Shown here: positions 1 through 10,500 of the stretch, piece after piece
Layout: each line of letters opens with the position of its first letter
Numbering within the stretch: position 1 is the first letter of the stretch
NCBI GenBank assembly: GCA_038025085.1
Contig: CM076154.1
Span: forward strand, 16,466,001-16,530,000
Origin: Tetragonia tetragonoides
Lineage: Eukaryota; Streptophyta; Magnoliopsida; Caryophyllales; Aizoaceae
Length of the DNA: 64,000 bases
Direction of reading: 5' to 3'
The notes under the pieces: model-generated
What the model was told of the DNA's origin: nothing
What the model saw: the letters and a program-made list of their open reading frames with translations, nothing else
Database searches by the model: none
Program-made: the position numbers and the translations under genes

Positions 1-1370
1 CATGATAATATCTATGGCATCGGAAAGACTTCAAAACGCACGTACTTTCAAATAAGTCAAAAATTGAAAATATTTAGACGAGTTTTAAATAGTTAAATGT
101 CAAGTTAAAAAAAAAATCAATTCAGTTAAATTTGATTTAGTAAAAAAAAAACAACCGCAAAGAACGGAGGCTAAGAGCCAAACCTACCAATTTTTGCTTT
201 GTAATTGAGGGAGACCATCAATTCATACTATATTCCCATAATAAACTTCCTACTATTTGACTTTTTAAGATAAAAGTTCACAATGCAAATTTGACAATTA
301 ACTTGATAAAATCTATAAAAACTAACAAAATTGGACACTTTTGTTAATTAGATTCATTTTAAATATTATTTTAACAATAATATTTTTAAATAAACTTTAT
401 GTTTGTATGGTTATAGATATTTATGGTTAAACTATTTTCTTGGAGACTGTTAAAAGTTAAATGAGAAGAGTAGATTTTGTGGAAAACTATCACATAATAA
501 GTAACAATTTTAATTCAAAACGTAACAACCTCCCATAAAAAATAAAACTTTATAATTTTTTCAAAAAGTACTATTTTTTTCAGAGTAAAAAAGTGTATAA
601 AAATAAAATAACATTACTTAGTCACAAAAAAAAATAAAATATTCTTGTTCAATTAATATATAAATGTTCGAGTGGTAATCAAGCTGATCAGGTCGAGTTT
701 GGGTCGGACCGTTTCGACGATTTTGGGTCATATCGGGTTAGGATTATTTCGGATTGCAATAGTATTTGGATCGGGTTGGATGGGTTCGTATCGAATGTGG
801 TTTATGATTTTGTTGGGTTACAGGTCAACTTAGATCGGGTTAATTTGGATTTCGATTAAATCGTATTCAACTTAGATCGATTTTTGCGTTATGTTCCGTG
901 AGGTTTAATTCATGTATCATAGAGCTAAAAATAATATGGAAAATCCAAATTTATGTGAGAAAATTTTCATCTTAACAATGATTTTGTATTTGTTGAAAAT
1001 TTCAATCATCATTTTAGACATTATGTCATTATGTGTTGGATATACATAGGTTTCGGGTATAATAGGTTCGCGTTCAGATTGTTTCGGGTTTTGGTTAATT
1101 CATATAACGGGTGTATTTGGATATCAAGTTGAGCCGGAGCAGGTCAATTCCGATTTCCGAATAATAATACTTGATACGCTATCATGTGTTAAACGGATCT
1201 ATACCATGCGGTTCGGACCGTTACCTCCGGTTAGATCGGGTTTTGCCCGCTCTAAAAGGTACAGTGGTCTCCAGGTTCTGTCTTATATGAATTTCTGCTT
1301 TAGATAAGGGATTATCACATGTTTCTACTTTCAAACGAGATAGTAGTAGTAGAAACGTTGGAACTTAGAT
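1..1370. other. AT-rich intergenic DNA with a GGTCGG/GGGTT-rich repeat
   Basis: No coding sequence is recognised. About 662-1253 is a distinct tract rich in GGTCGG, TCGGGTT and GGTTCGG words. This resembles the degenerate bodies of the hAT-like non-autonomous elements elsewhere in the window, and its right edge (GCCCGCTCTA, about 1244-1253) looks like one of their ends. I could not find a matching left end or an 8-bp target duplication, so it is not called as an element. Confidence 0.4.
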
Positions 1371-1572
1371 AGCGACCAAGGAAAGAACCATTATCACTCG
1401 CCAGTCCCAAGCTAAATATGAACACAAATAAGTATAGATAGAACTAGAAGACATACAATACAGCAAAAAAAAAAAAAATTTAATGAAAAAAAATAAAGAG
1501 TTAGTTCCTGGCATTATATATTGCAGTGACTTCCCTGCTATTTTACATACACAAACCAAGCTAATAAGAGAA
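1371..1572 (+). promoter_or_regulatory. CLH: Promoter and 5' leader of chlorophyllase copy A
   Basis: A block at 1371-1400 (AGCGACCAAGGAAAGAACCA, then TTATCACTC) recurs with small changes before copy B (34332-34360) and copy C (60350-60383). A TATA box (TTATATATT, about 1514-1522) lies about 55 bases before the ATG at 1573. The leader just before the ATG (TACATACACAAACCAAGC) is almost identical in copy B and close in copy C. The three copies were therefore duplicated with their promoters. No expression evidence is available. Confidence 0.6.
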
Positions 1573-2953
1573 ATGGCGAACCTGTGGGTAATCGCGCTGG
1601 CTCTACTGATGTTGGCTATGACAACATCAGAAGCTTGGCTTGCTTTGGCTATAGAGTTCTTAGAAAGTGATACTAATAACATCACATACAGTGTTGATCT
1701 AAGTGTTTTCGACAAAGGAAATCTAGAGACCAAAACCAATAAAAAAGAATATGCTTCTATTCATCCCTTGTTGCCTTTGTATATTGTTTCTCCCATCAAA
1801 GCAGGAGTTTACCCTGTTCTATTGTTTTTCCACGGCTTTGCACTTCAAATTGATTTCTATTCCGATATCTATGAACATGTTGCTTCCCATGGCTTTATCT
1901 TCGTAGCTCCTCAGGTAAACTAACTATGTCGTACATACGTACATTTTCATGTGTAGAGCTTACTTATATGGCTATGTTTGGATCTGCTGATAAGTTGTGG
2001 GTCCAGGAGGTTAATTTTTGATACACGTGATGAGAGTAGTATCTATTCTGCTATATCTTGCTATGATCATTACTACTTATTTTGTTTTTTTTTTCTTTTT
2101 CCAGATCTACTAATGCATACATATATTCTGCTATATCTGCTCATGAATTAATGTAAATACGTACTCATGCATGAATGAGTACTTAATCATATTCTCATAC
2201 TTGTACTGTGTGAACAGTTATACCCTGCTGGAATACCGTTTCTATCTTGTGAAAAGGAGCTTAATAGGACAGTTGTAGTAGCGAACTGGCTAGGCTCAGA
2301 TCTGAATATTGTGTTGCCTAAAGGTGTCAAAAGAGATTTAAGTAGACTTGCAGTGTCAGGCCATAGCAGGGGAGGAAAAACAGCATTCGCTCTAGCACTC
2401 GGAATGAACAAAAAACTATTAGAAGTGAAAATTTCAGCTCTGATAGCCGTAGATCCTGTTGCTGGGGGTGGCAAAGATAGTCGAACCATATGTTCTAACT
2501 TATGTGCCTGACTCGTTTAACCTGTCGATCCCTGTCACTGTTATTGGTACAGGACTCGGAAATCAAACTAAACCAACTCTAATTCGTTTCTTTCAAATGC
2601 CTCCATGCGCTCTGAATGAAGTGAACCATGCAGAGTTCTTCAATGAGTGTAAGGAAGGGACACATTTTGTTATAGAGGACTATGGTCATGTGGACATGTT
2701 AAACCCAAATCTTTATTATAATCATTTGTGGGATAAGGCAAGGGGTATGTGTGTAGACGGCGAGGGTAATGTAACTCTTATGAGGCGTACTCTAGGCGGG
2801 ATCATGGTTGCTTTCCTCGATGCTTATTTCCTTAATGATCCAGACACATACGCCACCATCTTGGTTCATCCTTCAAAGGCTCCTACCAATCTTTATGCCG
2901 ACTACTCCAAGCTTAAGATCCACCAGCAAGAAAAAGACTATGCTCAAGTTTAA
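1573..2953 (+). pseudogene. CLH: Chlorophyllase copy A, two exons, frameshifted
   Basis: Chlorophyllase relative (alpha/beta-hydrolase that removes phytol from chlorophyll). Exon 1 is 1573-1914 (114 codons): a hydrophobic signal peptide of about 20 residues, then the oxyanion-hole segment LLFFHGF and a phase-0 donor CAG|GTAAAC. The intron is 1915-2217 and ends in AACAG. Exon 2 starts at 2218 and carries NWLGSD, the nucleophile motif GHSRGGKTAFALALG (Ser) and the acidic segment VDPVAGGGKD, then stops at 2511. The rest (PYVLTYVPDSFNLS, PPCALNEVNHAEFF, catalytic His in DYGHVDML, RRTLGGIMVAFLDAYF) is read one frame over and ends at 2953. Ser/Asp and His are therefore in different frames. The ATG at 1573 fits copies B and C better than the in-frame upstream ATG at 1483. 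A sequencing error is possible, but copy B has the same displacement. Confidence 0.85.
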
Positions 2954-3645
2954 TGTGCAATAAATTAACATGGTCCATGTTCTAGATCCCAACAAATTAT
3001 GAATGTGCACTACGTAGTACCCTCTTATGATGGTGTGGTGAATAAAGAGGGGGACATCCCTCGTACGCATGCACTAAATTTTTGTTTTCTGTTAAGAGGG
3101 ATATCCCTTGTCAGTTGTCACTACAACATTTCAGTTCAGAGAGGGACATCCCCTGTACGCATACATGTATCGATCAATGCACTTTTGTGTAATCTGTTCC
3201 ATATGTTAAGGAATAACTATGCAGAAACTACTATTTTGGTGTGTATTAAATAAACTTTAGGTGGCAATCCAGCAAGCTATAAATATTGTAGACAAATTTA
3301 ATAAAGAGGCCTAGTAGTACTGAAAATTGAACTCATGGCTTTAATTGTAAAATTCACCTCACGACTAACACCACTACCCTTTTCAAGGCAACTATGTTCC
3401 ATCCCCATCTCTTTCTCCCTTTCACCAAAAGAAGAAAAAAAGAAAGAGAAAATGTATTTCAATGCAGGGGGTAGTGTGACTCAAGCTCAAAACTTGATTG
3501 CTTCCTGACATGAAGGAGGTAAATTTCAAGTCTTTCTATCCCTAAGCAGATGACCCTGCTATTGGTATAGAACAGTGTGGAAGATTGCAGATGTCCCTAA
3601 GCATAGGGTTCTAGCATGCATGTCTGGCGCTATTTATGAACGATG

Positions 3646-3880
3646 CACTGTAAAATTTGTGGTTAAGTCAAATTTGCTACAATAAAAGTTGTGGCTAAGT
3701 CAAAATTTGCCACAATTGTATTTGTGGCAAAAATTATTTTGCCATACAAGAGCACATGTATAGTGGTAAATATGATAATTGCCACAATTACCTTTTGTGT
3801 TACTCTTCTTGTGGCAATTTTTTATTTTTCCACAATACAGTTTTGTGGCAATTTTTTGCCTTATTGTAACAAAAAAGATG
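3646..3880. repeat. TTGTGGCAA-rich block, possible CACTA subterminal remnant
   Basis: The block opens with CACTGTAAAATTTGTGG and repeats the words TTGTGGCAA and TTGCCACAA in both orientations, as in subterminal regions of CACTA transposons. No second end or 3-bp duplication was found. It may be a fragment or an unrelated simple repeat. Confidence 0.3.
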
Positions 3881-4029
3881 TCACTAATCCTATTTTTTCT
3901 TGCACTATATACTAGCCACATTGATAACATATGCAAGCAAGGTTTGATGTTGGTGAATGTAGATGCACCCTCTACATTTAGATCTGCTTCTGAATCTTGC
4001 AAAACACATGTTCTTCGAGCACAAAATCT

Positions 4030-4132
4030 CGTATGAGGTGGCCTCAAGTTGAATTCTCTCATACAAGCATGATGTCATGTCGATGTCATGTTTGTATATA
4101 GAGGTAGTCTCACCTTGAGGCGGCCTCATACA
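4030..4132. repeat. Imperfect inverted repeat, about 19-bp arms
   Basis: CGTATGAGGTGGCCTCAAG at 4030-4048 faces CTTGAGGCGGCCTCATACA at 4114-4132. The arms pair with one or two mismatches around a 65-base loop. This could be a small foldback transposon or a hairpin. No target duplication was identified. Confidence 0.45.
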
Positions 4133-4580
4133 AGAATTATTGTTTTTTGAGTGCTCGTATACTGTAAGACGGTATTATGGAATGAAGCCAATTTTGAGCT
4201 GGATGGGAGTGTAGAGAGGAGTATATATGTTGCCTGGTATAATTCCCAGGAGGGATTTCCTCATTATTATCATTACGAATATATACTGAATACAAAGGTT
4301 AAGTTGGACCGGAGCCCTAATACACGGACAAAAGGCCTAATTATACAAGCCTAAATCCAATATGAATTTAATTAAATATTTACATATTATTTACTTTTTT
4401 TTTTGAAAAGCAATTTACATATTTACTTATATTCTATCATTTGAATCTGAAATGCGAGGGTTCCAAAATAAAAAAATAATAGAGGAAGGAGCAGGGCTGC
4501 GCCGAAATTCTCTTATTTCTCACAAATCTCATGAAAAATTTCTGAAGTACCAGCCATAAATGTTGTACTTCTTCAATCTT

Positions 4581-4770
4581 TGTTGATCAGATAATCATAG
4601 TAGAAGAATAGAGGATTTAGAGAGAGAAAATAGGAGAAGATTATTGATTACTGAATGAATGAATTACACAATGCGTTAGCTAAGCTTATGTACAATGTTC
4701 TGTAACTAACTCCTATGCTGACATGGCATGTCACTAACAAACTTCTCTAACAGATTCTATTACATTCCTC
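4581..4770 (-). repeat. Copia-1 3' LTR
   Basis: Begins TGTTGATCAGATAATCATAG and ends near CATTCCT. It matches the right copy at 9578-9749 apart from a small indel and scattered changes. Its inner end (CCTCGC instead of CCTACA) has decayed. Confidence 0.88.
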
Positions 4771-5618
4771 GCCCCCCTCAAGTGAGAGGGTGTAAGCACA
4801 CCTACCTTGTCAAGAAGATAACAATGTTGGCTTCCATTTAAGCTCTTTGTGAACACATCAGCAATTTGCTCTTGAGTGCGCACATGTTCAAGTGTAATCA
4901 AGTAGCCCTCCTGTAACTTCTCCCTGACAAAATGACAGTCAAGCTCTATGTGCTTGATTGGTTCTGTCATGAAACACAGGGTTCCTTGCAATGTAAATAA
5001 CAGCCTGGCTATCACACTTTAGAGGAACATGTAGTAAATTTGGGACTGTAATCTCAGCAAGAAACCTTGTCAGCCAAGCTAATTCTGCACAAACTCTTCT
5101 CATTGATCTATATTCTGCTTCAGCTGAGGAAAGGAAAACTGTGGGTTGTTCCTTGGATTCCAAGAAATTGGAGAGACTCCTAGTGGGATAAAGAACCCAC
5201 TGACTGATCTCCTAGTATTGGGACAAGAAGCCCAATCACTGTCACAATAGGCTTGTAGTGAATAAGAGCTGGATGAATTGAAGTGAAGACCTTGAGCTGG
5301 AGCCTTTGCTATATACTTTAGAGTATGCAATGCAGCATTGAGATGAGGCTGTCTTGGAGCTTGCATGAATTGGCTCAAATATTGCACAGCAAAGGCAAAA
5401 TCTGGCCTTGTATTAGTGAGATAATTCAACTTCCCTACCAACTTTCTATACTGTCCTGGATCAGATATAAGGGGTCCTTCTTCAACCCTAAACTTTAGAT
5501 TACATTCCAGGGGACCTACAACACCATTATCAGCTGTAACCTTGAATTCATTTAACATATCAACAACACACTTTCTTTGTGTCATGACCAAACCATTTTG
5601 CTCCTGATATATCTCCAC
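4734..5618 (-). pseudogene. Copia-1 pol C-terminus: RT end and RNase H, broken
   Basis: Minus-strand pieces at 5618-5100, 5163-4939 and 5015-4734 in different frames. The first holds the RT-RNase H connection (YRKLVGKLNYLTNTRPDFAFAV, CDSDWASCPNTRRSVSG). The later pieces hold the RNase H core (SSAEAEYRSMRRVCAELAWL) and the C-terminal HIELDCHFVREKLQEG...VFTKSL region typical of copia elements. At least two frame changes separate them. This is the end of pol before the polypurine tract and LTR. Confidence 0.85.
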
Positions 5619-5632
5619 GCCTAAGAAATAAT

Positions 5633-6876
5633 TCAGATGGCCCTGATCCTTGATTTTGAACTGAGAATATACGATTGCTTGAGATGACTGATTTCTGCCT
5701 CATTGTTATCAGTAACTAATATGTCATCAACATATACAACTACAAAGACCATTGACTCTCCCATCTTTTTATAAAGCAAAGAATAATCATTTTTTAAATA
5801 CTGGTAACCTTCATTCTTCAGAGTGAGAGACAGCTTGGCATACCATTTCCTAGAAGCTTGCATCAAGCCATATAAGGACTTCTTTAATAGACAAATCTGA
5901 CCTGGTTGTGTATCAATTCAAGACCTAGAGGAGGTTGCATATAAATCTTCTCATCCAAATCTCCATGGAGAAATGCATTATTGACATCTAGTTGGTGTAA
6001 AACCCAACCCTTCTTCACTGTTGTGGCTATCAAAGATCTAATAGTTGTGATCTTCACAACTGGAGAAAATGTTTCTGTAAAATCAATACCAGCTTTCTGT
6101 GTAAAACCTCTGATGACAAGTCTTGCTTTAAACCTCTCAATGGAACCATCTTACTTATACTTGATAGTTTATACCCATTTGCAAGAGATAGGCTTCTTTT
6201 CTGCGGGTAACATAACTATCTTCCAGGTATTGTTAGTTAATAAAGAATCAAATTCCTTGCTCATTGCTTGCTGCCAAGCAGGACTAATACCTGCCTGTTC
6301 ATAACAATCAGGGACATGTGCATTATTCAAATTATGCAAAAGCTGCTGGCTATGGGTAGTGAGGGTTGAGCAACAAAGGATTTTGGGATCAGAACATGTA
6401 GTTGTAAGTGCATGGGGACAAACATCTGTATCAAGTTGAGTACAATTGCACAAATAATAATCTCTCAAATAAGATGGTGGATTATGAGATTTGGATGTCT
6501 TTCTGACCTGCTCTAGAACATTGACCTGCTGACCAGAAGTAATAGACTGAGGAATAATGGGATTAGAAGGAGAAGAAGAATGAAGATTTTGTGGTGGTGG
6601 TGTAACAGGGTGATTTTGTGGTGTTTGAGCTGCATGATCATGAGAAGAAGGAGCAGGGTAATCTGGGAAGCAAAAGGGATTAGGAAAAGAAAATAAAGAT
6701 GGAGAATGATGAGGTGTTTGAAATGGAAATATTGTTTCATGGAATACCATATCTCTAGACACAAAAATTTTCTTAGTTGCTAAGTCTAACAGCTTATATG
6801 TCTTCTGTCCAGGAGGATAACCTAAACATACACACTGAGATGCCCTAGGTTGAAATTTGTCTCTATTTGTTTTCAA
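5633..6876 (-). pseudogene. Copia-1 integrase C-terminus and reverse transcriptase, broken
   Basis: The 6876-6169 block holds the post-integrase segment (CVCLGYPPGQKTYKLLDL, VSRDMVFHE), a Pro/Ser-rich linker and the start of the RT domain (NTWKIV...PISCKWV). The 5866-5633 block holds the RT palm with the catalytic motif YVDDILV. The RT between them (about 6168-5867) is present but interrupted by stops. No single frame spans the domain. Confidence 0.83.
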
Positions 6877-6916
6877 TTTTGATGCATAACATAAGTATCC
6901 AAAAGCCTTAAGATGA

Positions 6917-8161
6917 TTATATAAGGGTTCTTTGTGGAAAAGAAGATGAAAAAGGAGTTTGATTATGTAGTAGTTTTGTGGGAAATTTGTTTATTAGGTA
7001 TGTAGCTGTTAAGACACATTCTCCCCAATACTGTATAGGAAGATGGGATTGAAAAAGTAATGCTCTGGTTGTTTCTAACAGATGTCTGTGTTTTCTCTCA
7101 ACAATGCCATTCTTTTGTGGTGTATCAACACAACTAGTTTGATGTACAATTCCTTTAGAAAGAAAATATGCAATGGCTTCTTTGCTCTTGCCTAGTTCTA
7201 ATGCATTATCTGACCTCACAGATTGCAATTTGCCATTAAATTGTGTCTCAACCATAGATGAAAAGGCTCTTATGAGGTCAAGGGCATTGCTCTTGCAATG
7301 AAGCAAGTGTGTCCATGTGTTTCTACTAAAATCATCAACAAAAGTTAGGAAGTATCTATGACCATCATCTGTAGGAGTGTGATATGCTCCCCACAAGTCA
7401 TTATGGATAAGTTCAAAAGGATGTGAAGTATGAATAAGGCTATGAGGGAAAGGCAAACGATGTTGTCTTGCCTTGGGACAAATATCACAAGGAAAAGAAT
7501 TATTATTATTGACATTTACATCAGGTAATCACAATTTCTGTATTTTGTCAAAAGGAAGGTGGCCTAACCTAGAATGCCATAAACTAGCAGTACAAGTAGC
7601 ATTACAACTAGTAAAATGATTGGCATTATTCAGAATTGAATGAGAACTATGATTTGTGATGAAATTGGAACTAGAATGACAAGCAGAATCAGTCATTACT
7701 CTGTCAGTAGGGTCATATTGCAGCCAATACAAACCATTTCTGGCCTCACCAAGAGCTACTGGCCTCTTCAAAGAAGGGCCCTGCAATAGGATACAAGATG
7801 TTGGTGTAAACAACATAGAGGATTGTGTTTGATTAACAAGTTTGTCAACTGAAAGCAGGTTGTATTTAAAGTTTGGCACATATAAAACATCATGGAGGGA
7901 GATATCTGAGGTGATGGGTATGGGACCTCCTTGAGTAACAGGTACAACCTGACCATTAGGTAATGTAATATGGTAAACTCTGGGAAGGGGTTTTATTTGG
8001 CTAAACAAAGAGAGATTATGACACATATGATATGTGGCTCCAGTGTCTATAATCCAAGGTTTACTAGGTGCAGCTGATACACAATTAAAACATGTACATG
8101 AAGATGATTTATTATAAACAAAACAAGAAATTATACCTGCAAACTTGAATGAAGCAGTAGC
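6917..8161 (-). pseudogene. Copia-1 protease and integrase, broken by stops
   Basis: Reading down the minus strand from the gag stop: protease active-site motif WIIDTGATYHM (about 8060), the GAG-pre-integrase segment (LWHSRLGHLPFDKIQKL, ending in TGA at about 7529), then the integrase core (7456-6917) with HNDLWGAY, FLTFVDDFSRNTW, SVRSDNALE and the DTPQKNGIVERKHRHL region. The catalytic D, D and E are visible. The TGA lies within one continuous frame, so it is a point nonsense change. A frameshift ends the block at 6917. Confidence 0.85.
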
Positions 8162-9298
8162 CTAATGAGCAGCTCCCTTTGGCATATTTTGAACACTCTG
8201 AACAATGTTCATTAACTGGCCAAGTTGTTCTTGTGAGAATCCAGACAAAGGACTTTGATGCTGAGCAGGAAAGCCAAGAGAAAAACCTTGAGCCTGACTA
8301 GAGACCTCAACATCCTGTGTCCCTCCATCATCATTGTGACCTTGAGCAGTAGCTACAATTCTCCTCCCCTGAGTATTCCCTTTAGCATTCTTGAATGTAA
8401 AATGAGATGGATATCCATTTAACTTGTAACATTTACTGATTAAATGTCCAGTTTTCTTGCAATAATTGCAATCCATAGATGCTTTATTTTCATCATATTT
8501 TGGCCTATTATCATCAACTCTTGGCTTTTGAAATGAATTGTTATACTGACCAATTCTTTGTGATCCAGCATAAAAGGAAGGAGAATCACTTACAAAATCA
8601 ACAGGAGTTTTAATTTCCCTTTGTTTCTCATCCTCCAATAAAACTAAGTAAGCTTGGCTAATAGATGGTAATGGCTTCATCATCAAAATGTTCCCTCTAA
8701 TATTCTGATAATTGCTATTCAGTCCCATCAAGAACTGTATAAGCCTTTCATCCTGTTCAACCTTCTTCCAGGCTTCAATCTTGCCACATGTGCAATCAGG
8801 CAATTGGCAGACATTGCTCAACTCATCCCAAGTTGACTTCATTTTGGTGAAATATGAGCTGATATCCGTGGATCCTTGTCTAGTTGTGCTCAAATCCTTC
8901 TGTAATTGATACAAGCTAGTGCCACTGGATACACCAAATCTCTCCTCTAATTCACACCATATCTCATTGGCTGAATTAGCATAAAGAACACTATCTGCTA
9001 CCTCCTTGGATAATGCATTCAAGATCCATCTAGTCACCATGTCGTTACAACGTTGCCACAAATTCAGAAAAGCATCTCCAGCTGCTTGTTTAGTGCAAGA
9101 ACCATTGATAAAATAAACCTTGTTCTTAGCTGACAACGCAATCATCATTGCCTTTCTCCAACTGCCATAGCCAGAGCCATCAAATATCTTTGATACAAGA
9201 CTCATTCCAGGATGATCTGAGGGATGAAGATATAAAGGATGAGAAGCATCAACATTTATAGGAGCTATAATTGACAAAATCAGAATAAAATTGATCAA
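8162..9298 (-). CDS. Copia-1 gag polyprotein (378 aa)
   Basis: Open for 378 residues. The N-terminal part (HPLYLHPSDHPGMSLV...GYGSWRKAMMIALSAKNK) matches the copia-type gag domain that starts many plant elements. The middle has LYQLQKDLSTTRQGSTDISSYF (short quote: the capsid-like helical part), and the C-terminal part has the CCHC zinc knuckle CNYCKKTGHLISKC. The true start may be later than 9298, since the first residues are atypical. It ends in a TAG that is in frame with protease downstream, so gag and pol form one frame apart from that codon. Confidence 0.82.
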   Translation of the reverse strand: MINFILILSIIAPINVDASHPLYLHPSDHPGMSLVSKIFDGSGYGSWRKAMMIALSAKNKVYFINGSCTKQAAGDAFLNLWQRCNDMVTRWILNALSKEVADSVLYANSANEIWCELEERFGVSSGTSLYQLQKDLSTTRQGSTDISSYFTKMKSTWDELSNVCQLPDCTCGKIEAWKKVEQDERLIQFLMGLNSNYQNIRGNILMMKPLPSISQAYLVLLEDEKQREIKTPVDFVSDSPSFYAGSQRIGQYNNSFQKPRVDDNRPKYDENKASMDCNYCKKTGHLISKCYKLNGYPSHFTFKNAKGNTQGRRIVATAQGHNDDGGTQDVEVSSQAQGFSLGFPAQHQSPLSGFSQEQLGQLMNIVQSVQNMPKGAAH

Positions 9299-9577
9299 AT
9301 TCAGAGTAAAATCTCAGCGAAAATAGATCAAACAGTTGATCTGCAAGAAATTCATTGAGTATTAGTGTTCTCAATCGAAAAGGAAATCGCGAAATCCTAG
9401 TTATGTAGCTAGAAATTTTGATGAAACAAATCAAAATATCGAAATAAGAAGGAAATAGGAATTGAATTTTGTAAATTTGAAGCTGAATTGATTGATGAAT
9501 CAATATCAATCAATCGAAGATTGAAATGAAATCAAGTTTTTAGGTTTTCGCGATCTTGAGCCTAAGCTCTGATACCA

Positions 9578-9749
9578 CGTTGATCAGATAATCATAGTAG
9601 AAGAATAGAGGATTTAGATAGAGAAAATAGGAGAAGATTATTGATTACTGAATGAATGAATTACACAATGCGTTAGCTAAGCTTATGTACAGTGTTCTGT
9701 AACTAACTCCTACACAAACTTCTCTAACAGATTTTATTACATTCCTACA
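9578..9749 (-). repeat. Copia-1 5' LTR
   Basis: Matches the left LTR and ends CATTCCTACA followed by the ATCTT duplication. Its inner edge starts CGTTGATCAG instead of TGTTGATCAG. It is directly next to the tRNA primer site. Confidence 0.88.
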
Positions 9750-9754
9750 ATCTT

Positions 9755-10006
9755 CCATGACATAGACGCCGTAATAAAAGGCCGCTTCCCCAAGCCCAGC
9801 CGAAACTAATGGTAATATAGTACATATGATCTTTTCTTTTCTTTTTTCTTGTTTTTTGTGTTTTTTTACAATTTTGATTAGGTTCTAAATTTTGAAACAT
9901 TGTTTGATTGGTCAATTGTATAATTTTCGAATTTTTGATAATTAAAAAAAGGAGAGCAAATAGACATTTGTTCACTTTACTTGTTTTGGTGTTGTAGTAA
10001 CTAAAG
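9755..10006. other. Short unassigned intergenic segment
   Basis: AT-rich sequence between copia-1 and a LINE fragment. No coding or repeat signature was recognised. Confidence 0.4.
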
Positions 10007-10019
10007 AAGGGACGACATG

Positions 10020-10487
10020 ATAATGGAGCCTTCCTCCACGCATTCACAGCCAAGATGGGAGTGATCAACGTCACTTATGGCTGAGCTAGTAGCTATTCTT
10101 CATGGGCTACGAATTGCAAAACGTATTAATATACCCAAGCTGGTTATCGAAACCGACTCTAAGTTGGCCTACAACATGCTTAGGGTGCCTACTCCCAAGT
10201 TTAGCCCTCACTTTTTCATTTTTGCAAAGATCTTATTCACAAGACACTGTGGGTGATCAAGATTCAACACGTCTATTGAGAATCAAACTCGGCTGCTGAT
10301 TGGATTGCAAACTATAGCCTCACCATCCCGGAAATGTTTAGAGAGTTTGATGCCCCTATCCCTAACATGATGAGTGTACTCTTTGCGGACCTAGTTGGTT
10401 TTGCAAAGCCTAGAATGACTATTGTACTGTGTAATTTTTTTATTTTTGCTTGGGCGTTTAACGCCTTTCATGATGTCACCAAAAAAA
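10020..10487 (+). mobile_element. 5'-truncated LINE (RNase H end) with 13-bp TSD
   Basis: Flanked by the exact duplication AAGGGACGACATG (10007-10019 and 10488-10500), with a poly-A run just before the right copy. The conceptual product is the tail of a plant L1-type LINE RNase H domain: AELVAILHGLRIAKRINIPK, LVIETDSKLAYNML and, after a frame change, a REAN-like SAADWIANYS segment. It is dead on arrival (truncated), with later frameshifts. Confidence 0.88.
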
Positions 10488-10500
10488 AAGGGACGACATG

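Larger units (their letters stand above)
2954..4575. other. 3' flank of copy A and repeat-derived DNA
   Basis: The 3' flank (about 2960-3130, with AATAAA-type signals near 2959 and 3042) matches the 3' flank of copy C near 61870-62000, including the shared text GATGGTGTGGTGAATAAAGA. About 3646-3880 is dense in TTGTGGCAA/TTGCCACAA words, like the subterminal repeats of a CACTA-type transposon. Two arms near 4030-4048 and 4114-4132 form an imperfect inverted repeat. No gene is recognised. Confidence 0.45.
4581..9749 (-). mobile_element. Copia-1: complete but decayed Ty1/copia retrotransposon
   Basis: 5.2-kb LTR retrotransposon on the minus strand, flanked by the 5-bp duplication ATCTT (4576-4580 and 9750-9754). 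The LTRs are short: 4581 to about 4770 and 9578-9749. The right (5') LTR lacks about 20 bases (TGACATGGCATGTCAC region) present in the left one. The primer site TGGTATCAGAGC (complementary to initiator Met tRNA) abuts the 5' LTR at about 9567-9577. A polypurine tract (minus strand of CCCCCCTCAAG) adjoins the 3' LTR near 4770-4782. The order gag, protease, integrase, reverse transcriptase, RNase H marks it as copia. Stops and frameshifts interrupt pol, so it is not autonomous. Confidence 0.93.

Noticed and set aside
1365..1739. Minus-strand open frame of 124 codons over the chlorophyllase A start
   Set aside because: Antisense shadow of exon 1. Similar antisense frames appear over copies B and C for the same reason.
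2461..2500. A short intron that would restore the frame in chlorophyllase copy A
   Set aside because: The only GT...AG pairs spanning the shift are about 15-30 bases apart, far below the minimum for plant introns. I treat it as a frameshift, while flagging it for cDNA checking.
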